Part shown: piece by piece, positions 1 through 7,812 of the stretch
How positions within the stretch are numbered: position 1 is the first letter of the stretch
Layout of the letters: each line of letters begins with the position of its first letter
Assembly: GCA_943372215.1 (NCBI GenBank)
Contig: CALRXU020000014.1
Location: 62,001 to 126,000 of the forward strand
Source: UBA6183 sp943372215
GTDB lineage: Bacteria; Bacteroidota; Bacteroidia; UKL13-3
DNA length: 64,000 bases
Direction of reading: 5' to 3'
Notes under the pieces: model-generated
Databases searched by the model: none
Told to the model about the DNA's origin: nothing
What the model saw: only the letters and a program-made list of their open reading frames with translations
Made by a program: the position numbers and the translations under genes

Positions 1-1211
1 TCTATTTCCTGTGAAACGGTTTTTAATACCCTTGCGCTTTCATCATTAAATTTGCCATCCGCAAAGCGGTCTAAGCGGTTTTCAAACATGTTTCTACTTG
101 CAGATATATTCAATACTCCTTTGGTGATGCGGTGTTTCAGTACACCGCCTATTGTGTAGTTCCATTGGTTAATAATGGGGCTACCACGTAAAATATATTC
201 ATTTTCGGGGGTTGAGTTTTTAGGTACTGCAAAACTAAACTCATCAATGGCGCCAACACCCAAAGTAATTAAGCTGGTTTTATCGCTCAACTTGGTGGTG
301 GTTTTATACTGAAAATCCCAGTAGTTGGGGCGTATGGGCAAGTCTAATAAGGAAAAAAGAAATTGCAGGTAACTTCTGCGTGCAGAGGCCAAGAAGGTGG
401 TTTTTTTGGTGATTGGCCCATCTAATGTGATACCAAATTCTGATGCACTTAAACGGGCATTGCCTTGAAGCCGTTCTGCATTGCCATCTCTTTGTTTAAA
501 GGCAAGCACAGACGAAAGGGCATTATCTACATTGGCTCTGAAACTGCTGCTGCTTAAGCTCACATCTTCAATAAAACTCACATTTAAAATCCCCTGCGGA
601 CCGCCACTAGCTCCTTGTGTACTGAAGTGGTTAATAACAGGAATCTCAATCCCATCAATATAAAATACATTCTCGCTCGGACCGCCTCCCCTGATTAAAA
701 TATCATTTCTAAAAGCGCCTCCACCTGTATTTCCGCCAACTCCAGGTAAAGCCTGTATTACACGACTAATATCAAAATTTCCGCCTGGGTTACTTTTTAT
801 CTCTTCTGATGTAAGGCTTTGCACTGATAGTGGTGTTTCTGTTTTTTTACCAAAGGTGCGTGTTTGTATCACCACCTCATTTAAGCTTTTGCTTTCAGCC
901 TCTAACTCTATGTTAAATGTTTGTATATTACCTGTATTAACCACCACATTAAATATGGTTTTGCTTTGGTAACCCACATATTGAATAACAAGGTTGTACG
1001 ACTGAGGAGGAATATTGGTGATTTTAAATTTACCCTCCACATCAGTTTGTGCACCTAAGGTGGTTCCTTCTAAAATCACGGTAGCGCCAATAAGGGTTTC
1101 TTGGGTGTTTTTGTCTTTAACAACTCCTGTTACGGTGCCTTTGTTTTGCGCAAAAACGGGGTTTACCATCCCAATTACAAAACTTAAATGAATCAATATG
1201 TGTTTGAACAT
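1..1211 (-). CDS. TonB-dependent receptor, 5' part only
   Basis: Outer-membrane receptor for TonB-energised uptake of an unknown substrate. Only about 403 N-terminal codons lie in the window; the frame runs off the left edge without a stop. The ATG is at 1209-1211, followed by a signal peptide ending near VFAQ (residue 22). Residues about 25-110 form a carboxypeptidase-regulatory-like beta-sandwich (GVVKDKNTQETLIGA, GYQSKT), then a plug domain (residues about 115-230, with RVIQALPGVGG, NDILIRGGGPSENVFYIDG), then the first barrel strands. It is transcribed away from the MarR/carotenoid operon and shares its intergenic region. The substrate cannot be told from this part. Confidence 0.9.
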   Translation of the reverse strand, partial: MFKHILIHLSFVIGMVNPVFAQNKGTVTGVVKDKNTQETLIGATVILEGTTLGAQTDVEGKFKITNIPPQSYNLVIQYVGYQSKTIFNVVVNTGNIQTFNIELEAESKSLNEVVIQTRTFGKKTETPLSVQSLTSEEIKSNPGGNFDISRVIQALPGVGGNTGGGAFRNDILIRGGGPSENVFYIDGIEIPVINHFSTQGASGGPQGILNVSFIEDVSLSSSSFRANVDNALSSVLAFKQRDGNAERLQGNARLSASEFGITLDGPITKKTTFLASARRSYLQFLFSLLDLPIRPNYWDFQYKTTTKLSDKTSLITLGVGAIDEFSFAVPKNSTPENEYILRGSPIINQWNYTIGGVLKHRITKGVLNISASRNMFENRLDRFADGKFNDESARVLKTVSQEI

Positions 1212-1387
1212 TTTGATTGTTAAAACATAACTAACCCAGCCCTTGGGATTTGAATCGGCCATTCTATACCAAATTGGTCTAAAAAACCATCCATTTGGTG
1301 GATATTGTTGTATTTTTGCCTTCATATAATGTGATATTCACTTTTGGAGATTGATTTTTGTACGTTTTTGTATTATTTATATGCAAA

Positions 1388-1407
1388 TTAATGCGAAAAC
1401 GAATTAA
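1388..1407. promoter_or_regulatory. Inverted repeat upstream of marR, candidate operator
   Basis: TTAATGCG-AAAA-CGAATTAA is an inverted repeat with 7 of 8 pairs matching, centred about 48 bases before the marR ATG. It is flanked by two direct copies of ATGCAAATT at 1381-1389 and 1409-1417. MarR proteins commonly bind such AT-rich palindromes in their own promoters, so autoregulation is inferred; no binding evidence exists in the sequence itself. Confidence 0.35.
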
Positions 1408-1445
1408 AATGCAAATTTTTATCTCTACTCGTAATTTAAGAATTG

Positions 1446-2111
1446 ATGGACAAATTATTGGTAATTAAACAACTTATTGAACGGCTTGAGGAATACAATC
1501 AACTAAGTCAATCAGAAAGTGTGTCATTAGAATCGTTCATTGTATGGTTGGCCTTGCAACAAAATATGGTTGGCAATAACCAGGATAGCAAGGAAAAGGT
1601 AAACCACAATAGCCCTTCATTGGACGAAGCAGAACGTTTGGACATAGGCATTGGTGGACTCAATGGATTGATGTACCGTTATGGAAGAATTTACGCCAAA
1701 ATGGCTCTTGAACAAAGTGAGACAGAAAGTATTGAAGAATTTAATTTCTTAGCCACTTTAAGCGCTATGGAAAAGGCAACGAAAACGGAACTCATTAATA
1801 AAATGATTTTTGAAAAAACAACGGGTACGGACATCATCAGAAGGCTGATAAAAGCAGGACTGATTAATGAAACCAAAAACCCAGACGACAAAAGAAGCTT
1901 TTTATTAACTGTTACTGAAAAGGGGAAGTTTTGTTTGTTTAAAGCCTTTGGCAAAATGGCTATTGTAGCAAAAGAAGTTACAGGCGTACTTGATTTGTTT
2001 GAGAAAAAGGCGCTTTACCATGTGTTGCTTAAGTTAGAAAACCACCATCGAACAAACCTGCCTCATATTCAACAAAAATTAAATCAGGCGTTTAACCAAG
2101 ATAAGCAATAA
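1446..2111 (+). CDS. MarR-family transcriptional regulator
   Basis: Winged-helix DNA-binding regulator of 221 residues. The C-terminal two thirds (about residues 75-200) have the MarR pattern: a helix-turn-helix reading KATKTELINKMIFEKTTG, a recognition helix with RRLIKAGLI, and a wing NPDDKRSFLLTVTEKG. The N-terminal 70 residues are a helical extension, longer than in a typical 140-150-residue MarR. The ATG at 1446 was chosen over an in-frame TTG at 1443. It lies 60 bp before the carotenoid desaturase gene in the same direction and is probably the regulator, and first gene, of the carotenoid operon. The effector is unknown. Confidence 0.85.
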   Translation: MDKLLVIKQLIERLEEYNQLSQSESVSLESFIVWLALQQNMVGNNQDSKEKVNHNSPSLDEAERLDIGIGGLNGLMYRYGRIYAKMALEQSETESIEEFNFLATLSAMEKATKTELINKMIFEKTTGTDIIRRLIKAGLINETKNPDDKRSFLLTVTEKGKFCLFKAFGKMAIVAKEVTGVLDLFEKKALYHVLLKLENHHRTNLPHIQQKLNQAFNQDKQ

Positions 2112-2171
2112 ATGCGACTGAAATACTTTTTTGCTTATTCATTTAAAACCATTTGTAACCTTTAGGGTTAC

Positions 2172-3677
2172 ATGAATAACCTCAGTATGAAAGAGAGCGT
2201 AATAATTATTGGGTCGGGTATTGCTGGATTAGCCAGTGCGGTAAGACTTGCAGTGGCCGGACATCAGGTAAGTGTATATGAAGCCAATGCTTATGCGGGT
2301 GGTAAACTTACAGAAATTCAAATAAATGGATTTAGGTTTGATGCCGGGCCTTCTTTGTTTACCATGCCTGAATTGGTAACTGACCTATTTGTTTTGGCGG
2401 GCAAAAATCCTCAGGATTATTTTGATTACATCCGAGTAAACACTTCAGGACACTATTTTTATGAAGACGGAACTACCTTTTGTGCTTATGCTGATCGGGA
2501 GAAAATGGCACTTGAGCTTAAGGAAAAACTGAACATAGATAACCCTGCACCCTTTTTTAACTATTTAGACAAAGCGGGTAAAAAGTATGGGCTGATGGCA
2601 CCAATATTTATTGAACGCTCTTTGCATCAGTTTAAAAATTATTTGAACAAGGAAACATTAAAAGGTATAGCCAACTTTTTTCGGTTGAATATTAATAGTT
2701 CCATGCATGAGGTAAATGCCAAAGCATTTAGCGATAAACGTTTGGTGCAGTATTTTAACCGCTTTGCCACGTATAATGGCAGCAGCCCTTACAAGGCATC
2801 GGGCATACTAACCATGATTGCACACTTGGAACACAACGTAGGTACGTTTTTTCCTAAAAATGGTATGCACCAAATTACACAAAGCATCTATCAACTGGCT
2901 TTAGAACTTGGTGTTGTTTTCCATTTTAACAGCCCTGTTGAATCTATTATTACCCAAATGGAAAACAACACTAAAAAGGTGGCAGGGATTCGAGTAAATG
3001 ACAAAATACAAACCGCTGATATTGTAATTAGTAATGCTGATGTTTACAATACTTACCATAAGCTATTGGCCAACGAACCCAGACCTGATTACCTGCTCAA
3101 CCAGAAAAAATCGTCTTCTGCGCTTATTTTTTACTGGGGCATTGATACCCAATTTGCCAACTTGGATTTGCACAATGTATTGTTTAGCAGCAATTACAAG
3201 ATGGAGTTTACCCACTTAACGGATTTTAAATCGGTTTACTACGACCCTACTATTTACATCAACATCACCAGTAAGTATAAGCCGGATGATGCGCCTGTCG
3301 GTTGTGAAAACTGGTTTGTAATGGTTAATGTACCCAACAACAGCAACCAACATTGGGATCAGATTATTACTGATGTGAGAAAAAATGTGGTGACTAAAAT
3401 AAATCGGTTACTACATACTGATATTCGTAAACATATTGTTTGTGAAGAGGTGTTGGATCCAAGAAGCATAGAAAGCAAAACATCCTCTCACTTAGGGGCT
3501 TTGTATGGAAATGCAAGCAATAACAATTATGCGGCATTTTTGCGCCATGCTAACTTTTCAAAAGAAATAAAAGGGCTTTACTTTTGTGGTGGCAGCGTGC
3601 ATCCAGGTGGTGGGATTCCACTTTGCTTAAGCAGCGCTAAAATTGTAACTGATTTAATTCAAGAGAATAGTTTATAA
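2172..3677 (+). CDS. CrtI-family carotenoid desaturase, probably CrtD-type
   Basis: FAD-dependent carotenoid desaturase of 501 residues. The N-terminus carries the dinucleotide-binding motif GSGIAGLASA (residues 14-23) followed by EANAYAGGK and FDAGPSLF, and the C-terminus the family signature CGGSVHPGGGIP. In Bacteroidota one family member (CrtI) makes lycopene from phytoene and a second (CrtD) introduces the C-3',4' double bond of hydroxylated gamma-carotene. The next gene, 1 bp downstream, is a CruF-type hydratase, which favours CrtD; assignment as CrtI remains possible because no second desaturase is present here. Another in-frame ATG lies at 2187. Confidence 0.88.
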   Translation: MNNLSMKESVIIIGSGIAGLASAVRLAVAGHQVSVYEANAYAGGKLTEIQINGFRFDAGPSLFTMPELVTDLFVLAGKNPQDYFDYIRVNTSGHYFYEDGTTFCAYADREKMALELKEKLNIDNPAPFFNYLDKAGKKYGLMAPIFIERSLHQFKNYLNKETLKGIANFFRLNINSSMHEVNAKAFSDKRLVQYFNRFATYNGSSPYKASGILTMIAHLEHNVGTFFPKNGMHQITQSIYQLALELGVVFHFNSPVESIITQMENNTKKVAGIRVNDKIQTADIVISNADVYNTYHKLLANEPRPDYLLNQKKSSSALIFYWGIDTQFANLDLHNVLFSSNYKMEFTHLTDFKSVYYDPTIYINITSKYKPDDAPVGCENWFVMVNVPNNSNQHWDQIITDVRKNVVTKINRLLHTDIRKHIVCEEVLDPRSIESKTSSHLGALYGNASNNNYAAFLRHANFSKEIKGLYFCGGSVHPGGGIPLCLSSAKIVTDLIQENSL

Positions 3678-3678
3678 C

Positions 3679-4326
3679 ATGCAACTTCAAAAACAGCATA
3701 TTGCCATTGGTGTACTCATTATTATTCATGCAGTGGGCTTAGTTGGAACACTTTTTTCTAATGAGGAACTGATGAAGTTAACTCCGGTTAATTTATTGGT
3801 ATCTGTGGGTATTGTGTTATGGTTTCACCAACCCATGAACAAACCTTTTTTTGCGTATTTGTTCATTGTTTATGTATGCGGATTTTTACTAGAGTGGGTT
3901 GGTATAACTACGGGCAAAATTTTTGGAAACTACTTTTATGGCAACAGCCTAGGGGTAAAAGTGGTTGATACGCCTTTAATTATTGGTGTAAATTGGGTTA
4001 TGCTTAGTTATTGCAGTGTTAACCTAACAGGGTTTTTCTTCTCAAATATGGCCGCGGCAAAAAAAACATGGATACTCCCTTTGTTATCGGCATTGCTTAT
4101 GGTTGGCATGGACTTTTTTATTGAGCAAGTTTGCCAACGTTTTGATTTTTGGTACTGGAAAAACAATACCATCCCTATTCAAAATTATACTGCATGGTTC
4201 TTTTTCTCTTTTGCGTTTAACTTTCTAATGGTACGTTTAGGTATCCCGCAGCAAAACAAAGTAGCCTCAGCGTTATTTATTTTACAGTTTTTGTTTTTTG
4301 TTGGCTTAAATTTGTTGCTGCAATAA
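3679..4326 (+). CDS. cruF: CruF-type carotenoid hydratase (DUF422 family)
   Basis: Polytopic membrane protein of 215 residues with about seven hydrophobic segments. The family hallmark is seen around residues 70-95 (LLEWVGITTGKIFGNYFYGNSLG), together with a conserved acidic segment MDFFIEQV near residue 150. Members of this family add water to the 1',2' double bond of the acyclic end of gamma-carotene or lycopene. It starts 1 bp after the desaturase stop and lies before crtZ, so it is co-transcribed. The family call is firm; the exact carotenoid substrate is inferred from the neighbours. Confidence 0.8.
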   Translation: MQLQKQHIAIGVLIIIHAVGLVGTLFSNEELMKLTPVNLLVSVGIVLWFHQPMNKPFFAYLFIVYVCGFLLEWVGITTGKIFGNYFYGNSLGVKVVDTPLIIGVNWVMLSYCSVNLTGFFFSNMAAAKKTWILPLLSALLMVGMDFFIEQVCQRFDFWYWKNNTIPIQNYTAWFFFSFAFNFLMVRLGIPQQNKVASALFILQFLFFVGLNLLLQ

Positions 4327-4356
4327 ACATTTCACCTTTACACTTGTTAAAAAAAT

Positions 4357-4812
4357 ATGTTTGTCAATATCCTCATTATTCTTGCTACCTTTCTGTTTAT
4401 GGAATTTATGGCTTGGTTTACCCATAAGTTTGTGATGCATGGATTGCTTTGGTACTTGCATAAGGATCATCACCAAGTGGAGCCAGGATTTTTTGAAAAA
4501 AATGACGCTTTCTTTCTGATTTTTGCTGTGCCTAGCGCATACTGCTACATGTCTGGGTTAATGGCTGGGGGTGATTTTCGGCTTTATATTGGCATTGGCA
4601 TTTCATTGTACGGGCTTTGTTACTTTTTGGTGCATGACATTATTATACATCAGCGGTTTAAAATTTGGACCCATTGGGATAACCGTTATGTGAGAGCTAT
4701 TCGCAGGGCACATAAAATGCACCATAAGCACTTGGGGAAAGAACATGGCGAAAACTTTGGCATGCTCATCGTACCGATAAAATATTGGAAAGACCCAAAT
4801 ACCAGTAAATAA
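4357..4812 (+). CDS. crtZ: Beta-carotene 3-hydroxylase CrtZ
   Basis: Di-iron, membrane-bound hydroxylase of 151 residues that hydroxylates beta-ionone rings at C-3. The histidine clusters of the fatty-acid-hydroxylase superfamily are present: HKFVMH (residues 23-28), HKDHH (35-39), and RRAHKMHHKHLGKEHGE near residue 115-130. Four hydrophobic segments surround them. The length matches bacterial CrtZ. It sits 30 bp after the hydratase gene and 6 bp before the cyclase gene. With a monocyclic substrate the product would carry one hydroxylated ring. Confidence 0.93.
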   Translation: MFVNILIILATFLFMEFMAWFTHKFVMHGLLWYLHKDHHQVEPGFFEKNDAFFLIFAVPSAYCYMSGLMAGGDFRLYIGIGISLYGLCYFLVHDIIIHQRFKIWTHWDNRYVRAIRRAHKMHHKHLGKEHGENFGMLIVPIKYWKDPNTSK

Positions 4813-4818
4813 CCAATA

Positions 4819-5505
4819 ATGACTTTATACGCTTGGTTAATGTTATGCTCACTCATTGGTCCCTTAGCCTTAAGCTTTGATAAGAAAGTTGCGTTTTATA
4901 AGCATTGGTTGCCTCTTTTTGCAGGTATTGCCATCAATGCATTGATTTTTATTTTATGGGATGGCTGGTTTGCACGCACTGGAGTATGGGGATTCAACCC
5001 ACAATATGTTTGGGCCATGCGTTTTAATGATCTGCCCTTGGAAGAGTGGAGCTTTTTTGTAGTGGTGCCTTATGCCAGTGTTTTTATTTACAAATGTTTG
5101 CAAGCTTACGTTACAAAAGAACCTTTCGCCAAAAACAAGCACCACATTACCTTATTTTTTTTGTTACTCACCTTTGTTGTGGCACTTTTTAGCAGCACCA
5201 AAACTTATACTTTTTACAATTGCTTAATTGCCTCGGTATTGCTGCTGATTCATTACTTATTTATAAAAAGTACCTGGATGGGATATTTTTGGCTGGCCTA
5301 TTTCATCCATTTAATTCCCTTTTTTATTGTAAACGGTGTACTCACCGGTGCAGTTACTCCAGAACCTGTTGTTTGGTACAATGCAGATAAAATATTGGGG
5401 CCACGGCTTTATACCATCCCTATAGAAGATACCATTTATGCGTTAACTTGTTTGCTGTTACCCATCACCATAATGGAGTGGATTAACACCCGTTTAGCCC
5501 GCTAG
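4819..5505 (+). CDS. Lycopene cyclase, fused CrtYc-CrtYd type
   Basis: Integral membrane lycopene cyclase of 228 residues. Two similar halves are visible, each with the domain signature: PLEEWSFFVVVPY near residue 73 and PIEDTIYALTCLL near residue 200. This is the CrtYcd arrangement, in which two roughly 100-residue cyclase domains that are separate subunits in Gram-positives are one chain. Such enzymes form beta rings on lycopene, often stopping at one end. It is the last gene of the carotenoid operon and its 3' end overlaps the convergent HAD gene by 12 bp. crtB is not in the window. Confidence 0.9.
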   Translation: MTLYAWLMLCSLIGPLALSFDKKVAFYKHWLPLFAGIAINALIFILWDGWFARTGVWGFNPQYVWAMRFNDLPLEEWSFFVVVPYASVFIYKCLQAYVTKEPFAKNKHHITLFFLLLTFVVALFSSTKTYTFYNCLIASVLLLIHYLFIKSTWMGYFWLAYFIHLIPFFIVNGVLTGAVTPEPVVWYNADKILGPRLYTIPIEDTIYALTCLLLPITIMEWINTRLAR

Positions 5506-6141
5506 TGGGCGTAAAGACAACGCAGCAATTTTTTCTGCCAATTCCAATTGTAAGGTTTCATCAAAAGGTTGATGAGCCAATAAGGTGTGTATTCCAGCAA
5601 GTGACGCACCTTCAATATTTGCAGCACTGTCATCAATAAATAAACATTCACTGGCCGTGTATCCTGCATGTGCTAGCAAATGCGCAAAAGCCTCTTGGTT
5701 AGGCTTACGTTGACCCATTTCAAAGCTATAATAAATGCGATTAAACAACCCATACCAATTTGAATTGGGATGAGCCGTTTGCAAATAATTGTGAAAATGG
5801 TGGATGTGTATGGGGTTAGTATTGCTAAACAAGCAGATGTGATAAGTTTCCTTAAGTGCAGCCAATGCTTGCAATCGTTGCATGGGTACATCAAGCAACA
5901 TGGCATTCCAGGCCTTCTCTATTTCTTGTTCACTTGGTTTGTTATTCAATAAGTTTTTGATGGCGTTCAAAAACTGCGTTGCTGTTATTTTTCCAGTTTC
6001 TACATCTGTGAAAAGATGGTGATTTGCCGACAGTACTTCTTCGTTGCCACCCAGCTTTTTAAATGCCTCCAACGTGCGGTTTTGGTCTAGATTTAGGATT
6101 ACTCCTCCCAAATCAAAGATTAGCGTTGTAATTTTTATCAT
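5494..6141 (-). CDS. HAD-family phosphatase (YihX-like)
   Basis: Haloacid-dehalogenase superfamily hydrolase of 215 residues. Motif I is IFDLGGVILNLD, where the first Asp is the nucleophile (the second acidic position is replaced by Gly, as is usual in the YihX/alpha-glucose-1-phosphatase subfamily); motif II SNT is in LFSNTNPIH; motif III Lys in GQRKPNQEAF; motif IV in FIDDSAANIEGA. A longer reading from 6204 would place the promoter in the coding region, so the ATG at 6139-6141 was chosen. A -7 box TATTTTTG (complement of 6165-6172) lies about 24 bases upstream. The substrate is unknown. Confidence 0.85.
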   Translation of the reverse strand: MIKITTLIFDLGGVILNLDQNRTLEAFKKLGGNEEVLSANHHLFTDVETGKITATQFLNAIKNLLNNKPSEQEIEKAWNAMLLDVPMQRLQALAALKETYHICLFSNTNPIHIHHFHNYLQTAHPNSNWYGLFNRIYYSFEMGQRKPNQEAFAHLLAHAGYTASECLFIDDSAANIEGASLAGIHTLLAHQPFDETLQLELAEKIAALSLRPLAG

Positions 6142-6164
6142 GTAAAAAGTTGTATAACATGGTG

Positions 6165-6172
6165 CAAAAATA
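6165..6172 (-). promoter_or_regulatory. -7 promoter box of the HAD gene
   Basis: On the minus strand the sequence reads TATTTTTG, a perfect match to the Bacteroidota -7 consensus TAnnTTTG. It predicts a start near 6161 and a leader of about 20 bases before the ATG at 6141. No clear -33 TTTG was found. Confidence 0.55.
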
Positions 6173-6290
6173 TATGTTTGCAGTCCGTTTAAGCAAAAAA
6201 ACACTGTTTATTTGTTTAAATGAGGTCTTTTAACGGTTTGGAGTTGTCCAAACCAGTTGAAAACCAGCTAAAAATATTGGAGTAATCCAA

Positions 6291-6364
6291 GGGCCTATAG
6301 CTCATTCGGTTAGAGCAACTGACTCATAATCAGTAGGTGCCTGGTTCGATCCCAGGTGGGCCCA
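6291..6364 (+). tRNA. tRNA with CAT anticodon (Met, possibly Ile2)
   Basis: A complete 74-nt cloverleaf: acceptor GGGCCTA pairs with TGGGCCC, D arm GCTC/GAGC, anticodon stem ACTGA/TCAGT around loop CTCATAA (anticodon CAT), T arm CCTGG-TTCGATC-CCAGG, discriminator A at 6364. CCA is not encoded. The CAT anticodon reads Met unless the C is modified to lysidine, in which case it reads AUA-Ile; the sequence alone does not decide. It is followed by a terminator at 6369-6391. Confidence 0.95.
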
Positions 6365-6368
6365 CTAA

Positions 6369-6391
6369 AACCTAGCGTCAGCTGGGTTTTT
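6369..6391 (+). terminator. Terminator after the tRNA
   Basis: Stem AACCTAGC / GCTGGGTT (one G-U pair) with loop GTCA, then a run of T. A near copy is at 6460-6484 (AACC-AGC / GCTGGTT with one bulged T and eight T). Confidence 0.7.
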
Positions 6392-6550
6392 CTATGGGGT
6401 AAAATGAGGAGTAGGTGCCTGGTTCCCCCGATATGTATCGGGGCTGGTGGGCCCACTAAAACCTAGCGTCAGCTGGTTTTTTTTATGGGGTAAAATGAGA
6501 AGTAGGTGCCTGGTTCCCCCGATATGTATCGGGGCTGGTGGGCCCACTAA

Positions 6551-6577
6551 AATCCGACTTTAAGGTCGGATTTTTTT
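6551..6577 (+). terminator. Terminator closing the tRNA repeat array
   Basis: Perfect 8-bp stem AATCCGAC / GTCGGATT followed by seven T. Its stem sequence differs from the two terminators upstream in the array. From 6578 to 6738 no further structure was recognised apart from the presumed promoter of the next gene. Confidence 0.8.
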
Positions 6578-6738
6578 ATGGGGTAAACCGCTCATTAATT
6601 ATCACTAAATAGCTTAATGCCAAGATTTCATTGAAGCCCTCGCTTACTAAATTTTTTCCTTCCTCTTTATTTTACAAACTTCATATGCGGTAACCATAAT
6701 TTTTACCGATAATTGAGTTTAATAAACAAACTTAACCT

Positions 6739-7671
6739 ATGACAACATCCATCGTGTTACACCTCATTTCTGGGATAATCGGATACTTTTCTGGAAACAA
6801 AAAAATCAAAGACCAGCAATCGAAGGTAGATTACTCATTTGGCTCTACTGAGGCCCAACAAGCCAGGGCTTTATTGATGGAGAAAAAATACCACGAACTT
6901 GAACTGTTAATCCTAAACTTAAAACCCGAAATATTAACCGTAACTGCAGATTATTTAGCCCTAAGTTTGAAAACAACCGTTTTTAATGAGTGGCTGGAAA
7001 GCAGCAAAAATAAAGACGTTGCGCGGCTTTGTTTGGGTGTGCATTACCTGCATCAAGCTTGGATTTCCAGATCACATGCCAGGGGTAACCAAGTTTCAGA
7101 AGAACAAGCCAATGCCTTTTTTGAATACCAGGACCTGAGCATGGAACAGTTTTTAGACGTAAGCCCCGATTTTAAATGGATAACAGAAGTAAGAAGTCGG
7201 CTAATACGGCTAAATATGGGAATGGGTGATTTTGATATGGTACACGATTGTTTTGAAAGTGTAATATCAACTGACAGCAAACTGTTATGGCCATATGTGC
7301 ATTACTGCGAAGCCATAGAGCCCAAGTGGGGTAGTGAGTTAACAACCGTTACCGAATTTATGAAGAGGATTCCTAGGGTTGCCATTATTCAATATGTTAT
7401 TGAATTAAAGCTGATTTTAGATTCCCTTAAAATGGACGAAAATTACTTTGGAGGCACTATGGATGAACTTCGTAAAAAAGCGAAAACAACCGTTGAAAAA
7501 ATTGATGCGGAAATTACCCTTACACCACTTAACTCCATCAACAAATACATGGTTTATGGCTACATCCAAGTAATTGCTGGTTTAATAAAAAATAAAAAAC
7601 TAAGTCAAAAATATTTTGACATGGTAGCTGGCAATTATATGTTGTACCCTTATGGAATAAAGCAAGTGTGA
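6739..7671 (+). CDS. Helical-repeat protein, DUF4034-like
   Basis: A 310-residue protein of unknown function. The N-terminal 20 residues are hydrophobic (IVLHLISGIIGYFSG) and could be an uncleaved anchor. The rest is alpha-helical, with a pattern resembling DUF4034/TPR-like proteins: ARALLMEKKYHELELLI, then LCLGVHYLHQAWISRSHARGNQVSEEQANAFFEYQ, then a second helical pair ending in LWPYVHYCEAIEPKWGSE. The last part (about residues 210-310) has no recognised motif. It stands alone between the tRNA array and a secreted protein. The family assignment is by pattern only. Confidence 0.72.
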   Translation: MTTSIVLHLISGIIGYFSGNKKIKDQQSKVDYSFGSTEAQQARALLMEKKYHELELLILNLKPEILTVTADYLALSLKTTVFNEWLESSKNKDVARLCLGVHYLHQAWISRSHARGNQVSEEQANAFFEYQDLSMEQFLDVSPDFKWITEVRSRLIRLNMGMGDFDMVHDCFESVISTDSKLLWPYVHYCEAIEPKWGSELTTVTEFMKRIPRVAIIQYVIELKLILDSLKMDENYFGGTMDELRKKAKTTVEKIDAEITLTPLNSINKYMVYGYIQVIAGLIKNKKLSQKYFDMVAGNYMLYPYGIKQV

Positions 7672-7812
7672 TGTGAATTTTGGTAATAAGCAATTGTATC
7701 CAATCAGTTTTTGCACATAGCCAAAACTGTCTGCAGGTTGCACGTGAGCCAAGGGTGATGTTATTATTGCTTGCAAAATATTAACTTGCTTGAGTTAGGT
7801 GGTAATTGAACA

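Larger units (their letters stand above)
6332..6577 (+). repeat. Tandem array of tRNA 3'-end copies with inserted palindrome
   Basis: The tRNA 3' third and its downstream terminator are repeated twice in tandem. AGTAGGTGCCTGGTTC occurs at 6332, 6410 and 6501; GGTGGGCCCACTAAAA at 6355, 6446 and 6537. In both copies the tRNA bases GATCCCA are replaced by a 20-base insert containing the palindrome CCCCGATA-TG-TATCGGGG (6426-6443 and 6517-6534). The two copies are exactly 91 bp apart. The copies lack acceptor 5', D and anticodon arms and cannot be tRNAs. TATGGGGTAAA follows each of the three terminators. Confidence 0.9.

Noticed and set aside
6365..6577. tRNA 3' duplications as attachment sites of an integrated element
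   Set aside because: The copies are only 91 bp apart with no genes between, and there is no integrase; a tandem repeat explains them better than attL/attR.
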